The notes under the pieces were generated by a model, which was given only the letters and a program-made list of their open reading frames with translations, was not told the origin of the DNA and did not search any database. A stretch of DNA of 64,000 bases from Halomicrococcus gelatinilyticus. GTDB taxonomy: Archaea > Halobacteriota > Halobacteria > Halobacteriales > Haladaptataceae. Location of the stretch: contig CP100465.1 in the NCBI GenBank assembly GCA_024227995.1, positions 186,001 to 250,000 on the forward strand, in the 5' to 3' direction. Positions 42,021 through 50,257 of this stretch are shown piece after piece; position 1 is the stretch's first letter, and every line of letters starts with the position of its first letter. Made by a program: the position numbers and the translations under genes.

Positions 42021-42350
42021 ATGATCTGGGAAGTGTTCCGACAGAACCAGGAGGGTGACTACCACACCCACTGTGGCAACGTTCACGCGCCGGATCGCGA
42101 GATGGCGCTGATGTTCGCCGAGATCCAGCACGCGCGGCGCAAACCGACCAACAGCCTCTGGGTCGTCCCGAAGGAGGAGATCGGCGAGGTCGACACCGAG
42201 GACGCGGCCTTCGGCGGCACGACGGACAAGTCCTACCGCTGGGCGCAGACGTACAGCTTCGAGGCCGCTGCCGAGGAGGTCGCCGCCTCCGAGAGCGAGC
42301 AGGTCGAGGCCGAGCGCCGTCGCACTCCCGCGGACGGAGGTGACGACTGA
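42021..42350 (+). CDS. paaB: 1,2-phenylacetyl-CoA epoxidase, subunit B
   Basis: 109 residues. Family features: WEVFRQNQEGDYHTHCGNVHAPDREMALMFAEIQHARRKPTNSLWVVP, nearly canonical for PaaB, the small subunit that links PaaAC heterodimers. The gene starts 2 nt after paaA and its stop shares one base with the paaC start. A Glu/Arg-rich tail of about 30 residues follows the conserved core. Confidence 0.95.
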   Translation: MIWEVFRQNQEGDYHTHCGNVHAPDREMALMFAEIQHARRKPTNSLWVVPKEEIGEVDTEDAAFGGTTDKSYRWAQTYSFEAAAEEVAASESEQVEAERRRTPADGGDD

Positions 42351-43222
42351 TGGCGGCCGCCGAACCCCTCTCCGGTCCGGACGACCTCTCCGACGACGAG
42401 CGCGAGGCCGTCGAACACCTGCTGTACCGCCTCGCCGACGACGAGTTCGTCGTCGCGGAACGCTACACCGAGTGGCAGGTCCGCGCGCCGACGCTGGAGT
42501 CGGACCTGGCGCTCGCGAACATCGCGCAGGACGAACTTGGCCACGCCCGGCTCTGGTACGACCTGCTGGAGGACTTCGGCTTCGACGAGACCGACCTCGT
42601 CTGGGAGCGCGACCCCGGCCAGTGGCGCCAGAGCACGCTGACCGAACTCCCCTACGGCGAGGGCGAGTGGGCCGACGTCGCCGTGCGCTCGTACCTCTAC
42701 GACGTCGCCGAGGAGCTCCGCCTCGACGCCCTCGCGGACTCGTCGTACGCCCGCATCCGCGACCGCGTGGGCAAGATCCAGAGCGAGGAGGACTACCACC
42801 GCGAGCACGCCGAGAACTGGCTCGACCGGCTCTGCGAGGACGAGGAGAGCCGCGAGCGCGTCCAGGACGCGCTCGACCGTCTCCTCCCGCACGCGCTGAC
42901 CATCTTCGCACCGACCGACGAGGCCGTCGAGGACCGCATCGACGAACTCGGCCTCCGCACGCGGTCGCTCGTCGACATGCGCGAGGAGTGGCTCGACACC
43001 GTCGTCCCGTACCTCGAGAGCCTCGGGCTCTCGGTCGACGAGGTCGAACTCCCGGAACAGTACGACACCCACCACGAGAACCTCGAGATGCCGGACGTGG
43101 TCGGTCGCGACCAGTCCCACACCGAGGCCTGGGACGACCTCTGGTCCGAGTTCACGAACTCCTACCGCGAACTCGGGCGCACCGAGGCGTCCACCATCAT
43201 GGCGGATCCCGACGATGTCTAG
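42350..43222 (+). CDS. paaC: 1,2-phenylacetyl-CoA epoxidase, structural subunit C
   Basis: 290 residues, the paralogue of PaaA that forms the PaaAC heterodimer but usually lacks a working diiron site. Recognisable parts are the helix LLYRLADDEFVVAERYTEW, IAQDELGHARLWYDLLEDFG and KIQSEEDYHREHAENWLDRL. The start overlaps paaB's stop by one base, and the paaD start lies inside its last codons. Function: stabilises PaaA and helps substrate binding. Confidence 0.95.
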   Translation: MAAAEPLSGPDDLSDDEREAVEHLLYRLADDEFVVAERYTEWQVRAPTLESDLALANIAQDELGHARLWYDLLEDFGFDETDLVWERDPGQWRQSTLTELPYGEGEWADVAVRSYLYDVAEELRLDALADSSYARIRDRVGKIQSEEDYHREHAENWLDRLCEDEESRERVQDALDRLLPHALTIFAPTDEAVEDRIDELGLRTRSLVDMREEWLDTVVPYLESLGLSVDEVELPEQYDTHHENLEMPDVVGRDQSHTEAWDDLWSEFTNSYRELGRTEASTIMADPDDV

Positions 43223-43676
43223 CGACATCCCCTACGACCCCGAGGTGCCGGGGCTCGACGACGACTGCGAGGACCCCGTCCTCTGTGCGTACACCGAGTA
43301 CGTCGAGGGCGACGGCGACGTCGAGGACCTGCCGGCGACCGGCGAGGACGCCGATGGCGTCGAGGCCGACGTCTGGGAGGCACTGTACGACATCGAGGAC
43401 CCGGAGATGCCGGTCTCCATCGTCGACCTCGGCCTCATCTACGGCGTCGAGGTCACCGAGGGCGACGACGGCGCGACCGTCGAGGTGCTGATGACCCTCA
43501 CCTACTCCGGCTGTCCCGCCCGCGAGATGCTGACCCAGCAGGTCGAGGACGCGGCCGCCGACGTCGACGGCGTCGCGCGCGCCGACCTGCGTCTCGTCTG
43601 GAGCCCCGAGTGGACCATCGACATGGTGACAGAACAGGGCAAAGACGACCTTCGCGAGTTCGGACTGAGCGTGTAA
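43215..43676 (+). CDS. paaD: Epoxidase maturation protein PaaD (MIP18/DUF59), without zinc ribbon
   Basis: 153 residues, starting 8 nt before paaC's end. The core ALYDIEDPEMPVSIVDLGLIYGVEVT and VEVLMTLTYSGCPAREMLTQQVEDA is the DUF59/MIP18 domain used for Fe-S assembly. In bacteria PaaD continues into a four-cysteine zinc-ribbon tail; here the chain stops at FGLSV and the ribbon is in the next gene. An acidic N-terminal extension of about 45 residues is present. Confidence 0.92.
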   Translation: MSSDIPYDPEVPGLDDDCEDPVLCAYTEYVEGDGDVEDLPATGEDADGVEADVWEALYDIEDPEMPVSIVDLGLIYGVEVTEGDDGATVEVLMTLTYSGCPAREMLTQQVEDAAADVDGVARADLRLVWSPEWTIDMVTEQGKDDLREFGLSV

Positions 43677-43678
43677 CC

Positions 43679-43846
43679 ATGCGAGGACTCGACCCGAGCG
43701 TCGAAACCAGCGGCGAGACGAGCGGTGCGGAGTGTCCGTACTGCGGTTCGACGGACACCGAGCGCGAACACCCCAAGGGGCCGTCGCTCTGTCGGTCGAT
43801 GCACTACTGCAACGCCTGCGAGCAGCCGTTCGAGAAGTTCGAGTGA
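43679..43846 (+). CDS. Separate zinc-ribbon partner of PaaD
   Basis: A 55-residue protein 2 nt after paaD. Residues 19-53 (ECPYCGSTDTEREHPKG, then CRSMHYCNACEQPFEKFE) contain two CxxC pairs and match the C-terminal zinc ribbon of bacterial PaaD in order and spacing. It is not annotated by length cut-offs but is well supported by position, spacing and motif. It probably acts with PaaD in loading or repairing the epoxidase. Confidence 0.85.
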   Translation: MRGLDPSVETSGETSGAECPYCGSTDTEREHPKGPSLCRSMHYCNACEQPFEKFE

Positions 43847-44147
43847 CGGCACCGGGGCTCCCGGGACAGCCTTCGCGTCGGAAAAGACGGCCCGGCGTTC
43901 GGGCCGATGACCGGCCGTGACGTGTCTCGACTGGAGCTGATCACAACGGGTGCGTCGTGACCTGCGTCGAAGTGTGGTAAGCGATGACGACGCGTTTACG
44001 TCATACATCCAATTTATTATAAAGTTTTTGTTATCGGAATTAACTGGCAGGCGGCGCTGTTCGTCTCGATGGTCGTGAGCAGTAAACTATCGGTGACCGC
44101 GGTCCCCGGGACCGGGCACGTCGACCGGGAACGGGTCGTGGACGCCG
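43847..44147. other. Gap after the paa operon with a hairpin and T-rich segment
   Basis: A perfect stem GGCCCG-N5-CGGGCC (43889-43905) lies 43 nt after the zinc-ribbon stop and is a candidate operon terminator, though no T run follows it. A T-rich stretch, AATTTATTATAAAGTTTTTG (about 44011-44030), may end transcription of the operon or the leftward uspA gene. No gene or RNA is recognised. Confidence 0.5.
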
Positions 44148-44570
44148 TCAGGCCTTGACGACGTGGACCGGCCCGTCGCTCATGCGGACCACGCGTTCGG
44201 TGACGCTGCCGAGCAGGCGGCGGTACTCGCCGGTGTGCTGTTCGGTGCCCATCACGACCAGGTCGGCGTCGACGTCGTCGGCGCACGCGAGTATCTCCTC
44301 GTGCGGATGGCCGCGGACTATCTCGGTCGTCACATCGACGCCGTCGGCCTCCGCGGCGGCCGCCGACAGCACCCGTTCGCCCTGTTCCTCCAGCGCCGGC
44401 TCCGCGTTCTCGATGGCGTCGACGCCGGCGTAGTGGCCGTAGACGTCGTCGTCGACGACGTAGAGCAGGTGGACGGAGGCGTCGCACTGGCGCGCGAGGT
44501 CGAAGCCGCTGTCGACCGCCGCGCCGGAACCGTCACTGCCGTCGGTTGGGATGAGGATGCGATCGTACAT
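44148..44570 (-). CDS. Universal stress protein (UspA family)
   Basis: 140 residues, one Usp domain: ILIPTDGSDGSGAAVDSGFDLA at the N terminus, DADLVVMGTEQHTGEYRRLLGSVTERVVRMSDGPVHVV at the C terminus, which includes the ATP-binding G-2x-G-9x-G(S/T)-like pattern. A minus-strand GATATTAGT element (44598-44606) lies about 30 nt before the ATG. It is divergent from a small membrane-protein gene across a palindrome-rich region (44615-44649). Confidence 0.92.
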   Translation of the reverse strand: MYDRILIPTDGSDGSGAAVDSGFDLARQCDASVHLLYVVDDDVYGHYAGVDAIENAEPALEEQGERVLSAAAAEADGVDVTTEIVRGHPHEEILACADDVDADLVVMGTEQHTGEYRRLLGSVTERVVRMSDGPVHVVKA

Positions 44571-44614
44571 CGTACGAAAAACTCGGCGTTCCGAGAACTA
44601 ATATCGGGTTCCAG

Positions 44615-44649
44615 ATTCCCAGTTGCCGGGAATCCCAGGAACTGGGAAT
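44615..44649. promoter_or_regulatory. Two overlapping operator-like palindromes between uspA and 44691
   Basis: Site 1 (44615-44633) reads ATTCCCAG-TTG-CCGGGAAT; site 2 (44631-44649) reads AATCCCAG-GAA-CTGGGAAT; they share three bases. The outer arms also form an 11-nt perfect inverted repeat (44614-44624 with 44640-44650). They lie between the uspA TATA box (44598-44606) and the box of the membrane-protein gene (44663-44670). A related site is at 50220-50238. Confidence 0.8.
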
Positions 44650-44690
44650 CGGGATGACCCCTCTTTTACCCGGACTCCGTACCGATTAGT

Positions 44691-44918
44691 ATGGCAGAAT
44701 ACGGCACTCCCGGTCCACGGAAGCAGGAAGGCATCGACGTGATCCGTCTCGTCATGGGCGTCGTCTGGGTCGTCGCTGGCGGCCTGTCGCTGCTCGCGGC
44801 GTCGCTGCTCGTGTCGGAGTTCGGCTCGGGTATCACGATCACCGGACGAGCGATGTCGGGGCTGTTCTTCGCGGCGCTCCTCGTCGCCGTCGTCGTGCTG
44901 GCGTGGTGGATGGAGTAA
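44691..44918 (+). CDS. Small two-helix membrane protein
   Basis: 75 residues with two hydrophobic helices (about 19-42 and 55-73; LVMGVVWVVAGGLSLLAASLLV and AMSGLFFAALLVAVVVLAWW). The ATG lies 25 nt after a CTTTTACC box (44663-44670), which sits just downstream of the shared palindromes. No motif recognised; the genomic place beside the copper-ATPase/oxidase block and the shared operator suggest a respiratory or stress role (inference). Confidence 0.65.
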   Translation: MAEYGTPGPRKQEGIDVIRLVMGVVWVVAGGLSLLAASLLVSEFGSGITITGRAMSGLFFAALLVAVVVLAWWME

Positions 44919-44938
44919 CGCGAGGCGGCTGACTGCGA

Positions 44939-47263
44939 CTACTTCTTCAGCGACCGTGCGGTGTTGCCGACGACGACCAGGCTGCTGGTCGCCATCGCCA
45001 CCGCGGCGACGAGCGGGTTGATGTGCCCGAGGACCGCGGCCGGGATGGCGACGACGTTGTAGAGGAACGCCCAGCCCAGGTTCTGACGGATCCGCCGGCG
45101 CGTCGCGGCCGTGAGCGAGAACGTCTCCGGTACCGACGAGAGTCGACCGCCCGCGACGACGACGTCCGCCGCATCGGCCGCGAGCGCCGAGGCGTCGCCG
45201 AGCGCGATGCCGACGTCCGCCGCGGCGAGCGCCGGGGCGTCGTTGCTCCCGTCGCCCACCATGGCGACCGTGCCCTCGTCGGCGAGGCGGGCGACCGTCT
45301 CGCGCTTGCCCTCCGGCGGCACGCCGGCGAACACCCGGTCGACGCCGTCGTGCTCGCGGAACCGGCGGGCGGCGCGCTCGTCGTCGCCCGTGATGACGAC
45401 GATCTCACGGTCCTCGACGGCCGCGAGCTCGTCGACCACCGCCTCCCAGTCGTCCCGTGGCTGGTCGCCCGTGACGAAGACGGCGCGCGCCCGTCCGTCC
45501 CAGCCCACCAGCGAGGGGACCCGACCGTCCGCGCGGGCGTCGTCGCAGGCGCCGAGCAGGTCCGCCGGCACCGTCCAGTCGTGAGCATCGAAGAGGTCCG
45601 GGTGGCCGACGAGCACGCGCTCCCCGTCGACGACCGCGCTCACGCCGCGCCCGGGGTGGCGCTCGAAGTCGGTGACGTCGACCCCCGGCGGCGACGTGTG
45701 GTCGACGACCGCCGTCCCGACCGGGTGCGAGGAGAACTGCTCGACGGCCGCCGCGCGCTCCATCGCTCCGGGGTCCGCGGCGTCGACGACCGCCATCTCG
45801 CCGGTCGTCAGCGTCCCGGTCTTGTCGAAGGCGACGACGTCGGCCTCGGTCGCACGCTCGAAGGTCGATGCGTCGGTGACGACCACGCCGCGGTCGAGCG
45901 CCGCCTTGAGCCCCGACGCGACCGCGAGCGGCGTCGCCAGTCCGAGCGCGCACGGACAGGAGACGACGAGCACGGCCAGGGCGGTCAGCGCGGCGCCCGT
46001 CGGCGACGCGCCCGCGACGAGCCGCCAGACGCCCGTCCCCGCGGCGAGCAGGACGACCAGCGGGACGAAGACGGCCGCCAGCCGGTCGGCGAGCCGCTGG
46101 ACGCCGGCGCGGGAGCTCTGGATGTCCCAGAGCAGCGTGACGAGGCGGTCCAGGGTGCTCTCGCCCTCGTCGTCGACGGTTAGGACGAGCGCGCTGTCGG
46201 TGACGACGGTGCCGCCGAGCACCTCGTCGTCGGGCGACTTGCGGACGGGCACCGACTCCCCGGTGACGAGCGACTCGTCGACCGCCGCGGTGCCCTCGAC
46301 GACGGTGCCGTCGACGGGGACGCGCTCGCCGGGGCGGACGACGACCCGGTCGCCTGCGCGCAGCGACCCGACGGCGACCTCCTCGGTACCGTCGGCGGTC
46401 TTCCGGCGGGCCGTCTCCACGCGCTCCCGCGTCAGGTCCTCGAGGAAGCCGCCGACGCGGTCCTTCACGCGCGCCTCGTAGTAGTTGCCGATGGTGACGA
46501 CCATCACGACGACGACGGTGATGTCGAAGTACACCTCCGTCCGGCCCAGCAGGACGGCCGCCCCGCTGTAGACGTACGCGTTGCCCGCCGCGAGCGCGAC
46601 GAGCAGGTCCATGTTCGGCTGGCCGGCGCGGAGGCTGACGTACGCGCCCCGGAGCACTGGGTAGCCGGTGTAGCCGAGCACGACGGTCGTCATCACCCAG
46701 ATGTTCCACAGGAGGTAGTCGCCGACCGTCCCCTGCATGTCGACGAGCAGGTACTGCGAGTCCAGGCCGAAGTAGGCGGGATAGAGGAAGAGGACGTACC
46801 ACATCATCGTCATCATGCCGAAGAACCCGCCGATGAGCAGGCGTCCGAGGTCCTCCTCTGTGTCGCCCTCGGCGTCGAGGTCGCGGGCGCGGTAGCCCAT
46901 CCCGTTTATCGCGTCCGGGACGTCCGACCTGCTCCGCTGGCGCGGGTCGTAGCTCACCTTCGCCATCCCGGAGGCGTAGCTGGCGTCCACGTCGTAGACG
47001 CCCGGTTCGTCCTCCGCGGTCGTCTCCACGAACGCCTCGCAGGTCGCACAGTGCATCCCGTCGACCGAGAGGTACGCCGACTCGGCGTCCTCCGGGATCG
47101 GTTCGTCGTCGTCGCCGAGGCGGTCCCGGACCTCCTCGGGGTCGTCGACGTCGCCGAGGCGGCGCGCGACTTCGAGACAGCCGCGACAGCAGTACGTCCC
47201 CTCGACGTCGTCGTCGGTGACGGGCGGGTCGGGCGTCGGCAGGTCGCAGAGCGAGCAGGGCAT
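44939..47263 (-). CDS. Heavy-metal P-type ATPase, CcoI/FixI-like (copper)
   Basis: 774 residues. N-terminal zinc-knuckle (CSLC and YCCRGC, Cys3, 6, 25, 26, 29) typical of CcoI/FixI, then a heavy-metal-associated domain with MHCATC (Cys72, Cys75), transmembrane helices, CPC in VVSCPCALGLATP (metal path), DKTGT (phosphorylation), GDGSNDAPA (hinge). CcoI-type pumps supply copper for haem-copper oxidase assembly by exporting Cu(I). The gene is last in the leftward assembly cluster, 83 nt after the DsbD_2-like gene without a separate TATA box. Confidence 0.92.
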   Translation of the reverse strand: MPCSLCDLPTPDPPVTDDDVEGTYCCRGCLEVARRLGDVDDPEEVRDRLGDDDEPIPEDAESAYLSVDGMHCATCEAFVETTAEDEPGVYDVDASYASGMAKVSYDPRQRSRSDVPDAINGMGYRARDLDAEGDTEEDLGRLLIGGFFGMMTMMWYVLFLYPAYFGLDSQYLLVDMQGTVGDYLLWNIWVMTTVVLGYTGYPVLRGAYVSLRAGQPNMDLLVALAAGNAYVYSGAAVLLGRTEVYFDITVVVVMVVTIGNYYEARVKDRVGGFLEDLTRERVETARRKTADGTEEVAVGSLRAGDRVVVRPGERVPVDGTVVEGTAAVDESLVTGESVPVRKSPDDEVLGGTVVTDSALVLTVDDEGESTLDRLVTLLWDIQSSRAGVQRLADRLAAVFVPLVVLLAAGTGVWRLVAGASPTGAALTALAVLVVSCPCALGLATPLAVASGLKAALDRGVVVTDASTFERATEADVVAFDKTGTLTTGEMAVVDAADPGAMERAAAVEQFSSHPVGTAVVDHTSPPGVDVTDFERHPGRGVSAVVDGERVLVGHPDLFDAHDWTVPADLLGACDDARADGRVPSLVGWDGRARAVFVTGDQPRDDWEAVVDELAAVEDREIVVITGDDERAARRFREHDGVDRVFAGVPPEGKRETVARLADEGTVAMVGDGSNDAPALAAADVGIALGDASALAADAADVVVAGGRLSSVPETFSLTAATRRRIRQNLGWAFLYNVVAIPAAVLGHINPLVAAVAMATSSLVVVGNTARSLKK

Positions 47264-47346
47264 GGTTCGTGAGGTTCTCGGTTCCGTCTGGTTCGTCGTT
47301 GCGATGCCACCGGACGGGGGTCAACGTGTCGGTTCGGCCGTCGCGG

Positions 47347-48135
47347 TCAGCGCGGCGCCTGTGGCATCGGGAGTTCCGGATGGGGAACGTCGATGCCGAC
47401 CACCATCAGGCCGTGCGCGAGCAGGAAGTACCCCATGACGACGAACAGCACGCCGAGCACCCGGTGGAGGTTCCCCCGCGCGTTCGCGTCGAGCGACTGG
47501 ACGACGGTCCCCGAGACGAACAGCGACGGGACGGTGCCCAGGCCGAGCGCGGCCAGCGACAGCGCGCCCACGACGGGCGACCCGCGCGCGAACGCGTAGA
47601 GGTACGCCGGGTAGAGGATGGGGCACGGCAGCGCCGCGTGGACGACGCCCAGCAGCGCGATGGTCGGCCCCTCGACCCACCGGTCCACGCGGCCGGCCAG
47701 CACGCCGGAGACGCGCTGGAACAGACCGCCGACGAGCGGGAGGTCGTGGCCGCCGACGCTCCCGCGGACGAGGTAGCCGACGCCCGTGGCGACGACGGCG
47801 GTGCCGACGAGCAGTCCGAGGCCCGCGCGAACGCCATTCGCCAGCGAGACGAGCGCGGCGGCGTCGACGACGAGCGCACCGAGCGCGCCGAGCAGCGCGC
47901 CCGCGACGGCGTAGCCGGCCGTGCGGCCGAGGTTGAACAGCAGGTGCTGGCGCGTGTCGCGCCACGTCACCACGTCGCCGGTGTTCATCCGGTCGGCGTA
48001 CAGCGCGACGAGCGGGCCGCACATCCCGATGCAGTGGACGCCGCCGAGCAGCCCCACCGCGAAGAAGACGACCAGGCCCGTCTGCTCGGGGGTCGTCGCT
48101 TCGGCGTGCAGCGGAACGAGGAGCGGGTCAGACAC
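47347..48135 (-). CDS. DsbD_2/UreH-like membrane protein (cytochrome oxidase assembly)
   Basis: 262 residues, about six membrane helices. GGVHCIGMCGPLVALY (Cys35, Cys39) and AALPCPILYPAYLYAFARGS are the marks of the DsbD_2 (UreH-like, TauE/SafE-related) family. In bacteria such a gene accompanies ccoGHIS clusters and is needed for cbb3 maturation and copper handling. It starts at GTG, 8 nt inside the end of ccdA. Here the role is inferred from the same cluster with CcoI-like ATPase and Sco. Confidence 0.82.
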   Translation of the reverse strand: MSDPLLVPLHAEATTPEQTGLVVFFAVGLLGGVHCIGMCGPLVALYADRMNTGDVVTWRDTRQHLLFNLGRTAGYAVAGALLGALGALVVDAAALVSLANGVRAGLGLLVGTAVVATGVGYLVRGSVGGHDLPLVGGLFQRVSGVLAGRVDRWVEGPTIALLGVVHAALPCPILYPAYLYAFARGSPVVGALSLAALGLGTVPSLFVSGTVVQSLDANARGNLHRVLGVLFVVMGYFLLAHGLMVVGIDVPHPELPMPQAPR

Positions 48136-48778
48136 CGGGAATCACCTCCACCGAGCGCGCGAGCTGGCCCAGGCCGGCGAGCAGCACGACCAGGCCGGCC
48201 GCGCGCCGGACGAGGGCGGCGTGACGAACGAACAGGGGGCGACCGACGTCGAGGCCGACGCCGACGGCCAGCGTCGCCCCGAGCATCGGCACCGCCATCC
48301 CCGTCGCGTAGGCGGCGACGACGCCGACGCTCGCCGCCGTCGAGACCGACAGCGCGCCCGAGAGCGTGGCGACGAACACCGGCAGGAAGCAGCCGACGGC
48401 GGCGGCCGCGTACGCCGCGCCGAACAGCGCGAACCCCACGACCGACTGCCGGCGCTCCGGCAGCGCGACGTGCAGCGACGGCACCCGGTCGAGGACGGCG
48501 GCGACGCCGAACGCGACGAGGCCGGCGCCGACGACAGGTTCGGCGTAGGCGAGCGCGCCGAGCGCGGTGCGCCCCGCCGCGGCGAGGACGACCACGATGC
48601 CACCGAACACCGCCAGGACGCCGGCGCTCGCCGCGAACCCGCGCGCGACGACGCCGGAGAGCTCGACGTCGCCCTCGCGGGCCACGTAGCCGACGTAGCC
48701 CGGGAGCAGCGGGTACGCGCACGGGGCGAAGAACGTCGCCACGCCCGCGCCGAACGCCGCGACGCCCGCTCCGGTCAT
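48128..48778 (-). CDS. ccdA: CcdA-like thiol-disulfide transmembrane protein
   Basis: 216 residues, six membrane helices. The two redox cysteines lie in FFAPCAYPLLPGYVGYV (Cys20) and AAVGCFLPVFVATLSG (Cys130), in the symmetric positions of CcdA/DsbD. It moves reducing equivalents from cytoplasmic thioredoxin across the membrane, probably to the TlpA-like protein encoded just upstream and then to Sco or CuA cysteines (inference). Confidence 0.9.
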   Translation of the reverse strand: MTGAGVAAFGAGVATFFAPCAYPLLPGYVGYVAREGDVELSGVVARGFAASAGVLAVFGGIVVVLAAAGRTALGALAYAEPVVGAGLVAFGVAAVLDRVPSLHVALPERRQSVVGFALFGAAYAAAAVGCFLPVFVATLSGALSVSTAASVGVVAAYATGMAVPMLGATLAVGVGLDVGRPLFVRHAALVRRAAGLVVLLAGLGQLARSVEVIPGV

Positions 48779-48794
48779 CCGACCACCCCGTCGG

Positions 48795-49301
48795 TCATCC
48801 CGTCACCTCCTCCACTGCCGAGACGACTTTCTCGGGCGGGGTCGTCCCCGCCTCGGCCCAGGCGACCCAGTCGCCGTCGACGATTGCGGTGTACGGCAGG
48901 TTCCGCGCGCCGAGCGCCCGCGTGACGGCGCCGTCGGCGTCGAGGGCGACGGGCCAGTCGCCCCCGGCCTCGGCCCACCAGTTCCGCAGGTCCGCTTTCG
49001 TCAGCGTGCCCCCGAGAACCTGGTTGGTGACGGAGACGAACCGGACGTCGAGTTCTTCGCGGGCTTTCGCGAGGTTCCCGACCTGCGGCTTGCACGGCGG
49101 GCAGGTCGTCGCGAACAGGTCGACGACCGCGACGCCACCGTCGAACAGCGTCAGATCTCCTGCGGACGACCCGCGGGCGTCCAGCGTCTCGACCGTCACG
49201 GGCGAGAGCGCGTCGGCGGTCCCGTCGGAGCGTGCGAGCCACGCGCCCCCGGCGAGCGCGCCGGCGCCCGCGACGCCGGCGAGGAACCGCCGTCGGTTCA
49301 T
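48795..49301 (-). CDS. TlpA-like thioredoxin-fold protein, exported
   Basis: 168 residues with an N-terminal signal that has a twin-arginine look (NRRRFLAGVAGAGALAGGAW). The redox motif is CPPC at residues 67-70 (DLFATTCPPCKPQVG), in a TlpA/ResA-type thioredoxin fold. It overlaps the Sco gene stop by 4 nt. In bacteria TlpA reduces Sco and the CuA site of oxidase subunit II, and that role fits this cluster exactly. Confidence 0.88.
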   Translation of the reverse strand: MNRRRFLAGVAGAGALAGGAWLARSDGTADALSPVTVETLDARGSSAGDLTLFDGGVAVVDLFATTCPPCKPQVGNLAKAREELDVRFVSVTNQVLGGTLTKADLRNWWAEAGGDWPVALDADGAVTRALGARNLPYTAIVDGDWVAWAEAGTTPPEKVVSAVEEVTG

Positions 49302-49984
49302 GATTCGGCCTGACGCACCTTGTTCAGGTCGTCGCGGACGTCCTGCCAGACGAGCGAACCGTCGCTCGTCTCGCGGTACGCCCGTTCGACGTACCCCTTC
49401 CGGTTCGCGAGCAGCACGACGCCGCTGTGGGTGAACATGTACATGTCCATGTTCTCCGGGTGGGTCTTCTCGAAGGCCACGCCGAACGTCTCCTGGACGA
49501 CCTCCTTCGCCCGCTGCTCGGACTCGGGCCGGAGGAAGTACCAGTTCCCGGCGTCGAGGTCGACGTTCATCTCCTCGGCGTACGTCCGGAAGCGCTCCTC
49601 GGTGTCACGCTTCGGGTCGAAGGAGACGGCGAGGAACGCGACGTCGTCCGCGTACCCGTTGTTCACGCTGTGGGTCTGGACGTTCCGGAGCGCGGAGGTG
49701 AGCCGCGGACACATCGTGTTGCAGTGCGTGTAGATGAACGTCATCACGACGTCCCGGTCGTCGAACTGCGTCGTCGAGATGGTCTCGTCGTGCAGCGGGG
49801 CCGAGAGCTCCACCGACGGCAGTTTCGCACCGTGAGCCGGGTACGGGAGGTCCTCGGCGTCGTACTCCCTGTCGGGGGCAGAGAGGTGCGTGTCCCCGTT
49901 CCCCGACGACAGCATCCCGGTACAGCCGCTCAGCGCCGTCGCACTCGCCCCGCCCGCGAGAGCGAGGTACTGTCGACGACGCAT
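49298..49984 (-). CDS. Sco1/SenC-type copper chaperone lipoprotein
   Basis: 228 residues. N-terminal RRRQYLALAGGASATALSGC gives a Tat-like signal and a lipobox ending at Cys21. Copper ligands are Cys88 and Cys92 (YTHCNTMCP) and His186 (MFTHSGVVLLA), the three residues used by Sco proteins to place copper in the CuA centre of oxidase subunit II. It is the second gene of the leftward operon, 1 nt after a small membrane-protein gene. Confidence 0.94.
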   Translation of the reverse strand: MRRRQYLALAGGASATALSGCTGMLSSGNGDTHLSAPDREYDAEDLPYPAHGAKLPSVELSAPLHDETISTTQFDDRDVVMTFIYTHCNTMCPRLTSALRNVQTHSVNNGYADDVAFLAVSFDPKRDTEERFRTYAEEMNVDLDAGNWYFLRPESEQRAKEVVQETFGVAFEKTHPENMDMYMFTHSGVVLLANRKGYVERAYRETSDGSLVWQDVRDDLNKVRQAES

Positions 49985-49985
49985 C

Positions 49986-50180
49986 TCAGTGGGCCACCTC
50001 GACGTCTTCGCGTTCGGATCGCGAGATGGAGAACATGTAGAACAGGCCAGTGGTGATAAGCACGACGTTCACCAGGGCCAGGACGACGGGCCACATCGAA
50101 CGGCCCATCGCGTAGGCGACGACGGCCGGCAACGCGAGCAGTCCCAGGACTGGCAGTATCTGCGTTCTCGATAGCTCCAT
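49986..50180 (-). CDS. Small two-helix membrane protein, first in the assembly operon
   Basis: 64 residues: two hydrophobic helices (about 8-25 and 31-53), then a charged tail (SRSEREDVEVAH). The start follows a minus-strand CACTTAATC box (50201-50209) by about 25 nt, fitting a leaderless transcript. Function unknown; its place upstream of sco suggests an oxidase-associated role. Confidence 0.7.
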   Translation of the reverse strand: MELSRTQILPVLGLLALPAVVAYAMGRSMWPVVLALVNVVLITTGLFYMFSISRSEREDVEVAH

Positions 50181-50200
50181 ACGCCCGGTTGGAACTAGAC

Positions 50201-50257
50201 GATTAAGTGGTGTACGCGCAATCCCAGCGAGTGAGAATCGGGGGGCCATCATATACT
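50201..50257. promoter_or_regulatory. Divergent oxidase promoters with shared palindromic site
   Basis: The minus-strand box CACTTAATC (50201-50209) serves the assembly operon; the plus-strand box CATATACT (50250-50257) serves the structural operon. Centred between them, AATCCCAG-CGA-GTGAGAAT (50220-50238) matches the uspA-region palindrome; the longer stretches 44631-44653 and 50220-50242 agree at 19 of 23 positions. Confidence 0.75.
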
